This document shows, piece by piece, positions 36,081 through 45,304 of a DNA stretch of 64,000 bases. Position numbers and translations under genes: made by a program. The stretch's first letter is position 1. Each line of letters opens with the position of its first letter. Under the pieces are notes generated by a model. It was not told where the DNA came from and made no database searches. It saw nothing but the letters and a program-made list of their open reading frames with translations. The stretch covers positions 2,480,001-2,544,000 of the forward strand of contig NZ_CP150276.1 of NCBI RefSeq assembly GCF_037977235.1, written 5' to 3'. Source of the stretch: Paenibacillus sp. FSL K6-0276. GTDB lineage: Bacteria; Bacillota; Bacilli; Paenibacillales; Paenibacillaceae.

Positions 36081-38132
36081 ATGACACTGTCATTAAATCA
36101 AATTGAAGTGAAAAATATAACTGGCGTGAGTGCTCAAAAGCAAAGCGAGCTTCACGCCTTTGGCGTCTTTACAGTAAAGGATTTGTTAGAGTATTATCCG
36201 TTCCGTTATGAGGACTATCGACCCCGCTCGCTGAGTGAAACCAAACATGGGGATAAAGTGACTACAGAAGCTAAAGTGATCGGCGTTCCTGTGCTGCAGC
36301 GATTTGGAGGCAAGACACGACTCAGTTGTAAAATGGTTGCCGAGCCTTGGATGTTCACAGCAACATGGTTTAATCGCCATTACGTGCGAGAGCAACTTAC
36401 TGTGGGACGAGAAATTGTACTCACAGGAAAATGGGATCAGAAGCGAAATCAAATTACGGTGACGGATTATGAATTTCCTGATCGTGGTGAAGGGAAGACG
36501 GGAACATTGCAGCCGGTCTATTCCGTCGGAGGGAAGATCACGCAGTCTTGGATCCGGAAAAGTATTAATCAGGCACTTCAGCAGTATGGAGATTTAATTC
36601 CCGAGATACTGCCGCATTCTATTATGCGGCAATATGATTTTATGCCCCGTAAGCGGGCGATTGCTACCATTCATAGGCCAGAGGATACACGTGAAGGGCA
36701 GCAGGGGCGCCGCAGGATGGTTTATGAGGAGTTATTCCTGTTCCAGTTGAAAATGCAGGCATTCCGGGTGCTGAATCGCGGTAGGATGGATGGTGTAGTC
36801 CACACAGTAGATAACGCAACTGTTCGCGAGTTCGTTCGCAGCCTGCCTTTTGAGCTTACAGATGCTCAGAAACGTGTAGAGCTGGAGATTTTACATGACT
36901 TGCGATCGCCATATTGCATGAATCGTCTGCTTCAAGGTGATGTCGGTTCCGGCAAAACGGTTCTAGCGGCCGTGGCACTTTTTGCTACAGTACGATCTGG
37001 TTTTCAGGGAGCACTTATGGTCCCAACCGAGATTTTAGCGGAGCAGCATATGCGCTCACTTACGAAGATGTTTGAGCCGTTTGGGATTACGGTTGGGCTT
37101 CTGACGGGTAGTGTAACTGGACGGAAACGTAAAGAATTGTTAGCTTCTCTGCAAATGGGGATGCTCGATATAGTTGTAGGAACGCATGCTTTGATTCAGG
37201 AGGATGTATTTTTTCGTGATCTGGGTCTTGTAGTTACTGACGAGCAGCATCGTTTTGGTGTAAACCAGCGAGGAGTATTGCGGCGTAAGGGATATAATCC
37301 GGATGTACTGACAATGACTGCAACTCCTATTCCACGTACACTCGCGATTTCTGTTTTTGGAGATATGGATGTTTCCACTTTATCGGAAAGACCGAAAGGT
37401 CGAGTGCCAATAACCAGTTATTGGGTCAAGCATGATCTCATGGATCGTGTGTTGAATCTGATTAAGCGTGAAATTGAGCTGGGACGCCAGGCTTATCTGA
37501 TCTGTCCGCTTATTGAAGAATCGGAGAAATTGGATGTACAGAATGCAATCGATTTACATATTCAGATGGGACAAGCTTTTCCAAACTATAAAGTCGGGCT
37601 TTTGCATGGGAAAATGACTCCAGCTGAAAAAGATGAAGTGATGCGAGCATTCTATAACAATGAACTGCAACTTCTAGTGTCCACAACGGTTGTAGAGGTT
37701 GGTGTAGACGTTCCCAATGCCACGCTGATGATTATTATGGATGCGGATCGGTTCGGGTTATCTCAGCTACACCAGCTGCGTGGACGGGTTGGTAGAGGCC
37801 AGCACGCTTCTTATTGTGTACTGGTGGCTGATCCCAAATCTGAAATCGGGCGTGAACGAATGACTGCCATGACCGACACTGATGATGGATTTGAGATTTC
37901 TCGGAGAGATTTGGAACTGCGTGGTCCAGGTGACTTTTTTGGAACCAAGCAGAGTGGATTACCGGAGTTCCGCTTGGCGGATATGACGGCTGACTTTGAA
38001 GTACTGGAGCAGGCACGCGATGATGTGGCAGAGCTGCTTAAGGATGAGAAGTTCTGGACATCTCCTGAATATGCACCCCTTCGGCATTATTTGCAAGGAG
38101 AGCAGATTTTTCAAGGAGAATTAATTGACTAG
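36081..38132 (+). CDS. recG: ATP-dependent DNA helicase RecG
   Basis: A 683-residue branch-migration helicase for stalled forks and recombination intermediates. The N-terminal helical/wedge domain (TGVSAQKQSELHAFG, OB fold about 60-150) precedes the motor with GDVGSGKT (286-293), DEQH (387-390), TATPIPRT and QLRGRVGRG. AGGG at 36071 suits ATG 36081 over ATG 36075. It lies ten bases after degV. Confidence 0.95.
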   Translation: MTLSLNQIEVKNITGVSAQKQSELHAFGVFTVKDLLEYYPFRYEDYRPRSLSETKHGDKVTTEAKVIGVPVLQRFGGKTRLSCKMVAEPWMFTATWFNRHYVREQLTVGREIVLTGKWDQKRNQITVTDYEFPDRGEGKTGTLQPVYSVGGKITQSWIRKSINQALQQYGDLIPEILPHSIMRQYDFMPRKRAIATIHRPEDTREGQQGRRRMVYEELFLFQLKMQAFRVLNRGRMDGVVHTVDNATVREFVRSLPFELTDAQKRVELEILHDLRSPYCMNRLLQGDVGSGKTVLAAVALFATVRSGFQGALMVPTEILAEQHMRSLTKMFEPFGITVGLLTGSVTGRKRKELLASLQMGMLDIVVGTHALIQEDVFFRDLGLVVTDEQHRFGVNQRGVLRRKGYNPDVLTMTATPIPRTLAISVFGDMDVSTLSERPKGRVPITSYWVKHDLMDRVLNLIKREIELGRQAYLICPLIEESEKLDVQNAIDLHIQMGQAFPNYKVGLLHGKMTPAEKDEVMRAFYNNELQLLVSTTVVEVGVDVPNATLMIIMDADRFGLSQLHQLRGRVGRGQHASYCVLVADPKSEIGRERMTAMTDTDDGFEISRRDLELRGPGDFFGTKQSGLPEFRLADMTADFEVLEQARDDVAELLKDEKFWTSPEYAPLRHYLQGEQIFQGELID

Positions 38133-38139
38133 ACTAGGC

Positions 38140-38167
38140 ACATGTAGCGCCGAAGCCTCATATACTG
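38140..38167 (+). promoter_or_regulatory. Possible sigma-K promoter for spoVIF
   Basis: AC, 17 bp, CATATACTG resembles the mother-cell sigma-K pattern (AC-N16/17-CATANNNTA) with one mismatch. It lies about 35 bp before the start of a sporulation gene. Tentative. Confidence 0.3.
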
Positions 38168-38199
38168 TGAAAGATTGGATATGACGGGAGGTGCTACAC

Positions 38200-38487
38200 T
38201 TGGGTTATCAACAATTCGGAATTAGCCCTCAGCTCGTGGAACGCATCAAGCTGAAGATGAAAAACTCGACTGTCAAAGATCGTATCAAAAATATGATTAA
38301 CGGCATCTCGAAACAGGAGTTACAGGACGTTGCGGTTGTGCGCAGATTGGTACGGAATGCGTCAGGTGTACTGAACGAGAAATTGACCTCGACACAGGAA
38401 GACCAAATTGTGAAATTTATAATCGCTCAGAAAATTGATCCGAGCAACACCTTTCATTTGATTCGCTTATGGGGGATGTTCCGTTAA
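38200..38487 (+). CDS. spoVIF: Stage VI sporulation protein F
   Basis: A 95-residue protein. The pattern VRRLVRNASGVLNEKLTSTQEDQIVKFIIAQKI, given here in part, matches SpoVIF (YjcC), which is needed for spore coat maturation and resistance. GGGAGGTG at 38186-38193 selects TTG 38200 over GTG 38191. The gene is separate from recG and carries a possible sigma-K promoter. The family call is good; function is by homology. Confidence 0.8.
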   Translation: MGYQQFGISPQLVERIKLKMKNSTVKDRIKNMINGISKQELQDVAVVRRLVRNASGVLNEKLTSTQEDQIVKFIIAQKIDPSNTFHLIRLWGMFR

Positions 38488-38607
38488 GAAAGTGTGCTAA
38501 CGAGTACGCCAACGAATCAGTGAAATTATTGGGAGATATTCCCTAATTATCGATCCGAGCTTCCGTTTCTCTTCTTCAGCCCTTGTTGTTTTTGAGTAGG
38601 ATCGACG

Positions 38608-39657
38608 TTAACCTTGGTGAGGACGCACTGCGAACTGACCGTTGTTCCAATCGCTAGGTCGGTTGGCTATCGCTTCCCCATAAAGTGCTGAAGCAAGCCA
38701 TAGTGGAGCAAAAATGTAAAGTGGCGCTTCTCCAAAAACGGGAGAAGCGCCACTTTGCTTACTTTTGTGGTTTTTAGAATGATAAAGGCTGTCTTCAATC
38801 ATAGAAAATCTACTTATGGGACAGCTCCTTCGTATTATTAGTGTAGGTATTGCCCGTAGTTTATGTTCTTCCATTTTGTTGGTGAGACAGAACAAAGTGC
38901 TAAGTTCTCCATCTTGTCCTGAGCCTTCAGCATGTCCAACTTCTCGACTTAGTGAGGTCTCGAGCGCTTCCTGAATATCCATACAACGACTGCTGGTAAT
39001 CCATGCAACACGGGAATCGGATAGACCTCGGAGTGAGAACCGGACGCCTTCGAAGGCCAATAAGTAGGCAATAATGGAGTACATTGCTTGCTCCCAGCCA
39101 AACAGTGTGCCTGCAATAAGCAAAATAGCACAGTTCAGAATCATAATGACGACTTCGGTTGACTTTGGCGGTCCACCACTCAGCAGTGAATATCCTTGGT
39201 CACTTGCGTGCCTGTTTACCCCACCGAACCGCACAGCGATACCGAGCCCGAGCCCTAAACAGATACCACCTGCCATTGCAGCAGGTAAAGGATCACTAAT
39301 CACTGCAGGAAAACGATTGAGAGCAAAAGTAGCAATGGTCAAGCAAGTTAAGCCCAGAACGGTGTATAGAGCAAAGCGAAGATTCACTTGCTTTCGAGAC
39401 ATAAATATAAAGGGTAGATTGAATAGAAACAGAAACAATCCAAGCTGCATTTCAGTGGTATGAGCGAATAATGCTGATAAACCTGTGATTCCACCAACAA
39501 CAAGCCCATGTGGCATGAGAAATAATTCTAACCCTACAGCGGCAAGTAGTGCTCCTACAATAACGGTGAGAACTCGGAATACCGAGTTCTCACCGTTATT
39601 GTTGATGTTGCTTTGTCTTATTATGCATAGTTTTTCCTCCTTTAACAGGGGAAACAA
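38608..39657 (-). CDS. YitT family membrane protein with abnormal N- and C-terminal ends
   Basis: The core matches the YitT/DUF161 family: about five or six membrane helices from VLTVIVGALLAAVGLELFLMPHG onward, then a soluble DUF2179-like domain (SRVAWITSSRCMDIQEALE, ILIIRRSCP-like region). Function is unknown; transport has been proposed for relatives. Two things are odd. The only in-frame start before the first helix is TTG 39657, overlapping the khtU stop region and without an RBS, while a strong RBS/ATG (39636-39643 / 39628) is out of frame. The last about 49 residues (from QSGASPVFGEAPL to the end) are non-family sequence from a hairpin element. It may be frameshifted in life or mis-sequenced. 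Confidence 0.65.
   Translation of the reverse strand: MFPLLKEEKLCIIRQSNINNNGENSVFRVLTVIVGALLAAVGLELFLMPHGLVVGGITGLSALFAHTTEMQLGLFLFLFNLPFIFMSRKQVNLRFALYTVLGLTCLTIATFALNRFPAVISDPLPAAMAGGICLGLGLGIAVRFGGVNRHASDQGYSLLSGGPPKSTEVVIMILNCAILLIAGTLFGWEQAMYSIIAYLLAFEGVRFSLRGLSDSRVAWITSSRCMDIQEALETSLSREVGHAEGSGQDGELSTLFCLTNKMEEHKLRAIPTLIIRRSCPISRFSMIEDSLYHSKNHKSKQSGASPVFGEAPLYIFAPLWLASALYGEAIANRPSDWNNGQFAVRPHQG
38718..38756. repeat. Perfect 16-bp stem-loop inside the YitT 3' end
   Basis: AAAGTGGCGCTTCTCC, 7-nt loop, GGAGAAGCGCCACTTT. The surrounding stretch (about 38600-38760) looks like an intergenic repeat rather than coding sequence, although it is read as the protein's C-terminal tail. Element borders are uncertain. 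Confidence 0.6.
39557..39602. repeat. Perfect inverted repeat, 21-bp arms, at the YitT 5' end
   Basis: The left arm at 39557-39577 (core CAATAACGGTGAGAACTCGG) and the right arm at 39582-39602 are exact reverse complements separated by AATA. It lies 26 nt downstream of an RBS/ATG on the minus strand and contains the stop of the 10-codon frame MHNKTKQHQQ. Confidence 0.9.
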
Positions 39658-39659
39658 CT

Positions 39660-40907
39660 TTATTCATGTTCGCTTGCTAAGACAGCTTTTTTGGACATTT
39701 TTGCTGCGTACCGTTTCTCGAATTTGAATACGTTATCCAATATTTTATAGATCCATTTAGATTCCTTCGTTAGAAGAGGTCCAAGGATAGCAAGCATGAG
39801 TACATACATAGCTGCAAATGGCTGTAGGATAGCCAGCAGTCCGCCTGCTTTACCCAAATTGGCCATAATAATCGAGAACTCGCCACGCGAGACTATGGTT
39901 AATCCAATATTGGATGAAGCACGCGGGCTGAGACCAGCGCTGCGACCGGCCAGCATGCCTGCAACGAAGTTACCGATCAGCGTAACAATAACTGCTGCGA
40001 GTGAGTACCAGAGGGCTTCACCACCCAATGTGAGTGGATCTATCGTCAGTCCGAAGCTGAAGAAGAAGATAGCCCCGAAGAAATCACGGAACGGGATAAC
40101 GAGCTTCTCTATCCGCTTCACATGTTCGGTTTCAGCAAGGACAAGTCCAACTAGGAGTGCTCCAATAGCTTCTGCTACATGAATGGTCTCGGAGAATCCT
40201 GCAATAAGAAAGAGTGCTGCAAATATTACTAATGAGAACAATTCACCGGATCGGATGTTTAGAACGCGGTTCAGCCAAGGTACAAGCTTTCTGCCGACTA
40301 TGAGCAGTGCAAGCATGTAACCAAGAGCGGTTAGTGCAGAAAGTAATACTCCACCTAGTGAGGAAGAGTCGCTAAGCACTAGACCTGAGAGGATAGAAAT
40401 ATAGACCGCCAAGAAGACGTCCTCGAACATAATAATACCAAGAATCATTTCAGTTTCTGGATTTGCGGTTCGTTTTAGATCGACTAGCACTTTAGCGACT
40501 ATAGCACTAGAGGATATGGTTGTAATTCCAGCGATGACAAATATTTCTTCGATAGGAAATTGAAGCGACCATCCTAGAATAAGTCCTAAAGTGAAATTGA
40601 TAAGAAGATAGATGGTACCGCCTGTGACGATTGAGCGGCCGGATTTGACTAATCGACCTACGGAGAATTCCAACCCAAGATAAAACAAGAGGAATAAAAC
40701 GCCAATGCGACCTAGAAACTCAATCAGGGTTGCACTTTCGATAAAGCGAAAATCGAGGTGCCATATTTTGAAAGCATGGGGTCCAACCGCCATACCGACT
40801 AGAATATAAAAGGGTATAACCGAAAAGCGGAGTTTCGTGGCTATGAAGCCTACCATCGCGATAAGGGCAATAGCTAGACCCACTTCAAAAACAATGTAAT
40901 GACTCAT
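39660..40907 (-). CDS. khtU: K+/H+ antiporter subunit KhtU (CPA2 family)
   Basis: A 415-residue integral membrane antiporter with about twelve helices. The CPA2 features are FLLFYLGLEFS, ISSSAIVAKVL, GIIMFEDVFLAVY and FFFSFGL. With KhtT it should exchange cytoplasmic K+ for H+. It follows khtT by only three bases, as in the B. subtilis kht (yhaSTU) operon. The stop lies just ahead of the YitT frame. Confidence 0.92.
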   Translation of the reverse strand: MSHYIVFEVGLAIALIAMVGFIATKLRFSVIPFYILVGMAVGPHAFKIWHLDFRFIESATLIEFLGRIGVLFLLFYLGLEFSVGRLVKSGRSIVTGGTIYLLINFTLGLILGWSLQFPIEEIFVIAGITTISSSAIVAKVLVDLKRTANPETEMILGIIMFEDVFLAVYISILSGLVLSDSSSLGGVLLSALTALGYMLALLIVGRKLVPWLNRVLNIRSGELFSLVIFAALFLIAGFSETIHVAEAIGALLVGLVLAETEHVKRIEKLVIPFRDFFGAIFFFSFGLTIDPLTLGGEALWYSLAAVIVTLIGNFVAGMLAGRSAGLSPRASSNIGLTIVSRGEFSIIMANLGKAGGLLAILQPFAAMYVLMLAILGPLLTKESKWIYKILDNVFKFEKRYAAKMSKKAVLASEHE

Positions 40908-40910
40908 AAA

Positions 40911-41405
40911 TTAACCACATCCATTCCGCAAAATGTGCTTAAATTGCTTATGTTGATGTCTTTCCCCGGCAGCAATAATCGTACACTCCGCGCTAAAAAT
41001 TACATCTGGTCCAGGATTGATTTGCTTATTGTGATTTTTTTCTATTACGGCAATGATGGTTACTCCTGCTTGGGCACGTATGTTTAGTTCGCCGATGCTG
41101 CGACCAACACACTTAAAGCCAGGCTCCAATTTATACCACTCAATAATTAGATCATCAAGCGCAACCTCAATGGATTCAAGCGCTTTAGGTTTATAGGTAA
41201 CCCCGCCAACGATCGCAGAGATATGTCTTGCCTCATCATCATCTAGTGTGACCATGGAAATGCTCTGATCTGGGTCATCATATTCAAAGTGATACAGCTC
41301 ACGTCTACCGTCATCATGCACGATGATAACAAGCTTATCGCCGCTGCGAGTTTGCATAACAAATTTCTTACCGATTCCCGGCAAATCCGATTCTCTATAA
41401 TTCAT
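40911..41405 (-). CDS. khtT: K+/H+ antiporter regulatory subunit KhtT
   Basis: A 164-residue cytoplasmic protein matching B. subtilis KhtT: N-terminal DLPGIGKKF and [20 protein letters not shown], then an RCK_C domain ([35 protein letters not shown]). RCK_C domains of this family bind c-di-AMP, so c-di-AMP probably gates K+ export. ATG 41405 has TTGGAGG upstream. The only upstream neighbour is a small unrecognised membrane protein. Confidence 0.93.
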   Translation of the reverse strand: MNYRESDLPGIGKKFVMQTRSGDKLVIIVHDDGRRELYHFEYDDPDQSISMVTLDDDEARHISAIVGGVTYKPKALESIEVALDDLIIEWYKLEPGFKCVGRSIGELNIRAQAGVTIIAVIEKNHNKQINPGPDVIFSAECTIIAAGERHQHKQFKHILRNGCG

Positions 41406-41640
41406 GAAAGTCTAGCCTCCAATTAGGTGTCTTATAATTATCTCGTTAATGTTGATTTATTATCAAAAAAATTTGAGTAATGTGCTAAAGCCACGAAATG
41501 AGAAGTGAATTTTAGCAGGTACAACCGCAGTCGAAGCATAAATTTATAAATCACAGGACGGAATAGTATTGAAAGTAAAGGGAGTATTGCGGCTAACGCA
41601 ATGGATTTAGGTCCCCAATGTTCAGGTATTCTGATAGCTC

Positions 41641-41838
41641 CTATTTGTGAAGTGATCTTGGAGGCTGTCCGGACTGGAGGTATAAATTTGCTTTCATAGC
41701 GTTCAATTTCGGTGTCATTTGATCTAGCTCCGTAGTGTATAAACCTCCAGACCAAGTGTTTGAAAAAGAGAATATCAACCCCAGAACGATGAGTATACGA
41801 AGAAGCCAAAGCAATGACATACGCGCTATATATTGCAC
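41641..41838 (-). CDS. Hypothetical small membrane protein
   Basis: A 65-residue product I do not recognise. One N-terminal membrane helix (MSLLWLLRILIVLGLIFSFS, after six residues) is followed by a short polar tail (LYTTELDQMTPKLNAMKANL) predicted outside. GTG 41838 has AAGGAGGTG nine bases upstream, an excellent RBS; the internal ATG at 41820 is an alternative start. It sits where khtS lies in Bacillus but does not look like it. 235 bp without a convincing gene separate it from khtT. Confidence 0.5.
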   Translation of the reverse strand: MQYIARMSLLWLLRILIVLGLIFSFSNTWSGGLYTTELDQMTPKLNAMKANLYLQSGQPPRSLHK

Positions 41839-42022
41839 CGAAATAACACCTCCTTACTGCATGTAGTATAAAAAGCATAACATACCTTTTTGCATGATTC
41901 CAAATTTTTTTGTGAAAAAAGTTCTTTCAAAGGTGAAGAAAACATGAAACCGACGGGGATAATTGACGTATTTCGTAGCAAATATATCTTTTGTTATCAA
42001 GTTTAGGTCAGGAGGGATAAAT

Positions 42023-42373
42023 TTGAGCGAATGGCGCGATTTTAACGGTTTTGTTCAGCGAAGTCCTTATGATAACTTCATTCACGAAATGCCCTTATTG
42101 TTCAAAATATTCACTTTTATTATTGTTACTTTCGCTGCCTTAATGATCATAAGATCGGTAAGAAATTGGATACGGTCTGAAGTCAGCGGTGGATCAGGCG
42201 ATTCGAGCACAAAGCCCAGTTATTTTGTTACGTTCGAGATTGATGGAGGCAATCGGTTGGAGCTACATGTAATGGACCAGGAATATGGCTTGATTACAGA
42301 GGGAGATAGAGGAGAACTTTCTTATCAGGGGAGTAGGTTTAAAGGGTTTGATCGGATCTTGAAGACTGAATAG
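42023..42373 (+). CDS. DUF2500 domain membrane protein
   Basis: A 116-residue protein with one membrane helix (LFKIFTFIIVTFAALMIIRSV, about residues 25-45) and a C-terminal DUF2500 domain (SYFVTFEIDGGNRLELHVMDQEYGLITEGDRGELSYQGSRF, cited in part). Function is unknown. The start TTG 42023 is backed by CAGGAGGG. A weak promoter-like TTGACG ... TATCTT (41963-41990) lies upstream. Confidence 0.82.
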   Translation: MSEWRDFNGFVQRSPYDNFIHEMPLLFKIFTFIIVTFAALMIIRSVRNWIRSEVSGGSGDSSTKPSYFVTFEIDGGNRLELHVMDQEYGLITEGDRGELSYQGSRFKGFDRILKTE

Positions 42374-42482
42374 CTGAATTTCTAAAATTGTACAAAACGT
42401 TCTAGAATCACCATGCCTTTTTTGGGTAAGACTCATATGAGAGGTTTTACCAGAATCTCAATCCCGGAAGGAGGCTATTGGC

Positions 42483-45209
42483 TTGAATTCAAATGAATCA
42501 AAATCGCAGGGGCAGGTCCCCTTTCATACACAAAGCGAAGAAGAAGTGCTCAAAAGGCTGGAGACTCGGAAAGAAGGCTTGTCTTCCGGTGAAGCTGCTA
42601 AACTTCTGGAGCAGTATGGGAAGAACGTACTTCAAGAGGCTAAGACCAAATCTCTGCTAGGAAAATTTATTGAACAATTTAAAAATGTAATGATCTTTAT
42701 TTTGCTCGTGGCAGCAGTATTGTCTGGGATTTTGGGAGAATGGACAGATACAGTCATTATTTTGCTGGTAGTAATCCTGAATGCGGTTCTTGGCGTTATT
42801 CAGGAGAATAAGGCAGAGCAGGCGCTAGATGCCCTGAAAAGCATGTCCTCTCCGCATGCCAGGGTACGACGTGGAGGTCAGGTCACTGAGATCAAAAGTG
42901 AAGACCTCATACCAGGTGATATCGTATTGCTGGAAGCTGGAAATGTAGTTCCGGCGGATATTAGGCTTTTGGAAGCCGCTTCTTTGAAAACAGAGGAGGC
43001 CGCACTTACCGGAGAATCATTGCCCTCAGAAAAGAAGGCTGGTGTGCTTGAGGGAAGCGATATTGTTATCGGGGATCGAACCAATATGGCTTACATGAGC
43101 AGCAATGTGACTTATGGTAGAGCGGTTGGTGTAGTAACAGCTACAGGAATGCAGACAGAAGTCGGAAGGATTGCCGGGTATATCTCGGAGGAAGAGAATG
43201 ATGTTACACCGCTACAAAAGAAACTGGATGAACTAGGCAAATATTTCACCTTTATTATTCTTGGTGTCTGTGTGGTCATCTTTGCCGTCGGTATTTTTGA
43301 GGGTAGAGAGCTGCTGGATATGCTACTCACCTCGATCTCACTTGCGGTAGCAGCAATTCCTGAAGGGCTACCAGCGATTGTTACGATTATCTTGGCACTC
43401 GGAGTGCAACGGATGGCTAAACGAAAAGCGATCATTCGCAAACTCCCTGCTGTAGAGACGCTCGGAAGCACCGAAATTATTTGCTCTGACAAGACAGGTA
43501 CTTTGACACTAAACAAGATGACTGTCGAAAAAGTGCATGTCAATGGAACTACGAAAGAAGCTGCTGAAGGACTTGAAGGGACACCGGGTGGTGAACTATT
43601 GCTTCAGGCCATGACGCTTTGTAATGATTCCAGCATTGACGAAGGAAAGTCCCCTAAAGAAAATGGAAGGAATGAAGGGGTTAAGGACCCACAAACCAAG
43701 AGCGGTAAAGCGATTATTGGCGATCCTACGGAAACTGCGTTAGTGGATTACGCGCTAAGTATAGGCACTGACAAAAGGGATTTAGAAAAGAAATTCCCAC
43801 GTAAAAATGAGCTTCCATTTGACTCCGATCGCAAGCTGATGACGACGATTCATGAAGTTGAGATTGGACGTTATCGTGTGTTAACAAAGGGTGCACCAGA
43901 TGTACTATTGTCCAAATGCAGCCATATCTACGTGGATGGACAGATCGTACCCTTTAAAGATGAACATTCGCGACATATCATGGATAGTAATACAATGCTT
44001 GCGAATGATGCACTGCGAGTGTTGGCATTTGCTTTCAGAGACGAGCAGCAGCTACCGACTAATCTCTCACCGGAAACAACGGAGAAAGAGCTTGTATTTA
44101 TCGGTTTAGTCGGTATGATTGATCCTCCACGTGAGGAAGTGCGGGATGCGGTAGCCATCTGTCGTAAAGCGGGGATAAGACCTGTAATGATTACAGGAGA
44201 TCATCGGGATACAGCAGCGGCTATAGCCAAAAGATTAGGTATTATCGAAGATGAAACAGGTGTATTAACCGGTAGTGAGTTGGATAAATTCAGTGAAGAG
44301 GAATTTGCTGAGAAAGTCACTGATTATTCGGTTTATGCACGTGTATCCCCTGAACATAAAGTTCGTATCGTTAAGGCTTGGAGGAAAAAAGGGAAGGTAG
44401 TTGCCATGACTGGTGACGGTGTGAATGATGCTCCTGCGCTTAAATCATCAGATATCGGCGTGGGAATGGGAATCACAGGAACGGATGTGGCCAAGGGCGT
44501 CTCAGACATGGTGCTTGCAGATGATAACTTCACGACCATAGTTGTTGCTGTTGAAGAAGGACGGAAGGTTTACAGCAATATCCGTAAGGCAATCCAGTTC
44601 CTACTCTCAGCCAATCTTGGGGAAGTGCTTACGCTATTCATTGCGACAATGATCGGCTGGCGTATTCTCGAGCCGATTCATATCCTGTGGATTAATCTTG
44701 TTACCGATACCCTACCGGCACTTGCCCTTGGGCTTGAAAAAGCGGGGGAAGATCTAATGTCGAAGAAACCACGCAAAGCAAGTAGCAGTATCTTTGCTGG
44801 TGGCGTGGGAATCGGAATCGTCTATCAGGGTATACTTGAGGCGGCGCTTACGCTGCTTGTGTACCAGTGGGCACATACGCATTACAATGAGGGCATTGCG
44901 GTTACGATGGCATTCGCCACATTAGGATTACTGCAGATTTCTCATGCGTTTAACGTCAGATCCAATACGAAATCGTTGTTCCAGATTGGCTGGTTCAGCA
45001 ATCGGTATATGCTGTGGGCATCACTGATCTCTACATTAATGTTGGTGCTTGTGATCATCATCCCAGGACTTAATGACTGGTTTGGTGTCTCACATTTGAG
45101 CGGGTTACAGTGGGGAATCGTAGTTGCTGCGGCGCTGGCGATTATTGTGATCGTAGAGCTTGTAAAACTGTTTGTTCGTTTAAGCGGTAAGGGTAAGAAC
45201 TGGGATTAA
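42483..45209 (+). CDS. Calcium-translocating P-type ATPase (second paralogue)
   Basis: A 908-residue P2A ATPase, probably an ATP-driven Ca2+ exporter (LMCA1/PacL-like). TGES is at 176-179, PEGLP at about 293 and DKTGT with Asp336. TGDGVNDAP starts at about 643, and the C-terminal membrane helices include WINLVTDTLPALALG. Start TTG 42483 lies behind GGAAGGAGG. It is clearly similar to the ATPase at 11.8 kb but diverged along its length, so the two are old paralogues rather than a recent duplication. A terminator follows. Confidence 0.9.
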   Translation: MNSNESKSQGQVPFHTQSEEEVLKRLETRKEGLSSGEAAKLLEQYGKNVLQEAKTKSLLGKFIEQFKNVMIFILLVAAVLSGILGEWTDTVIILLVVILNAVLGVIQENKAEQALDALKSMSSPHARVRRGGQVTEIKSEDLIPGDIVLLEAGNVVPADIRLLEAASLKTEEAALTGESLPSEKKAGVLEGSDIVIGDRTNMAYMSSNVTYGRAVGVVTATGMQTEVGRIAGYISEEENDVTPLQKKLDELGKYFTFIILGVCVVIFAVGIFEGRELLDMLLTSISLAVAAIPEGLPAIVTIILALGVQRMAKRKAIIRKLPAVETLGSTEIICSDKTGTLTLNKMTVEKVHVNGTTKEAAEGLEGTPGGELLLQAMTLCNDSSIDEGKSPKENGRNEGVKDPQTKSGKAIIGDPTETALVDYALSIGTDKRDLEKKFPRKNELPFDSDRKLMTTIHEVEIGRYRVLTKGAPDVLLSKCSHIYVDGQIVPFKDEHSRHIMDSNTMLANDALRVLAFAFRDEQQLPTNLSPETTEKELVFIGLVGMIDPPREEVRDAVAICRKAGIRPVMITGDHRDTAAAIAKRLGIIEDETGVLTGSELDKFSEEEFAEKVTDYSVYARVSPEHKVRIVKAWRKKGKVVAMTGDGVNDAPALKSSDIGVGMGITGTDVAKGVSDMVLADDNFTTIVVAVEEGRKVYSNIRKAIQFLLSANLGEVLTLFIATMIGWRILEPIHILWINLVTDTLPALALGLEKAGEDLMSKKPRKASSSIFAGGVGIGIVYQGILEAALTLLVYQWAHTHYNEGIAVTMAFATLGLLQISHAFNVRSNTKSLFQIGWFSNRYMLWASLISTLMLVLVIIIPGLNDWFGVSHLSGLQWGIVVAAALAIIVIVELVKLFVRLSGKGKNWD

Positions 45210-45230
45210 GAGTTCGCTTTATGTTGCAGC

Positions 45231-45276
45231 AAAGAAAGCCTGAACTCTTCAATAGCGAAGGATTCAGGCTTTCTTT
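45231..45276. terminator. Bidirectional terminator
   Basis: AAAGAAAGCCTGAA / TTCAGGCTTTCTTT stem between the convergent ATPase and NlpC/P60 genes. Confidence 0.88.
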
Positions 45277-45304
45277 ATATATGCTTATAGGCCGTAAAAG
45301 TGGA

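Noticed and set aside
41438-41878. 146-codon minus-strand frame overlapping the 65-residue membrane protein
   Set aside because: Composition looks random, its start precedes the RBS of the smaller gene, and no domain is visible.
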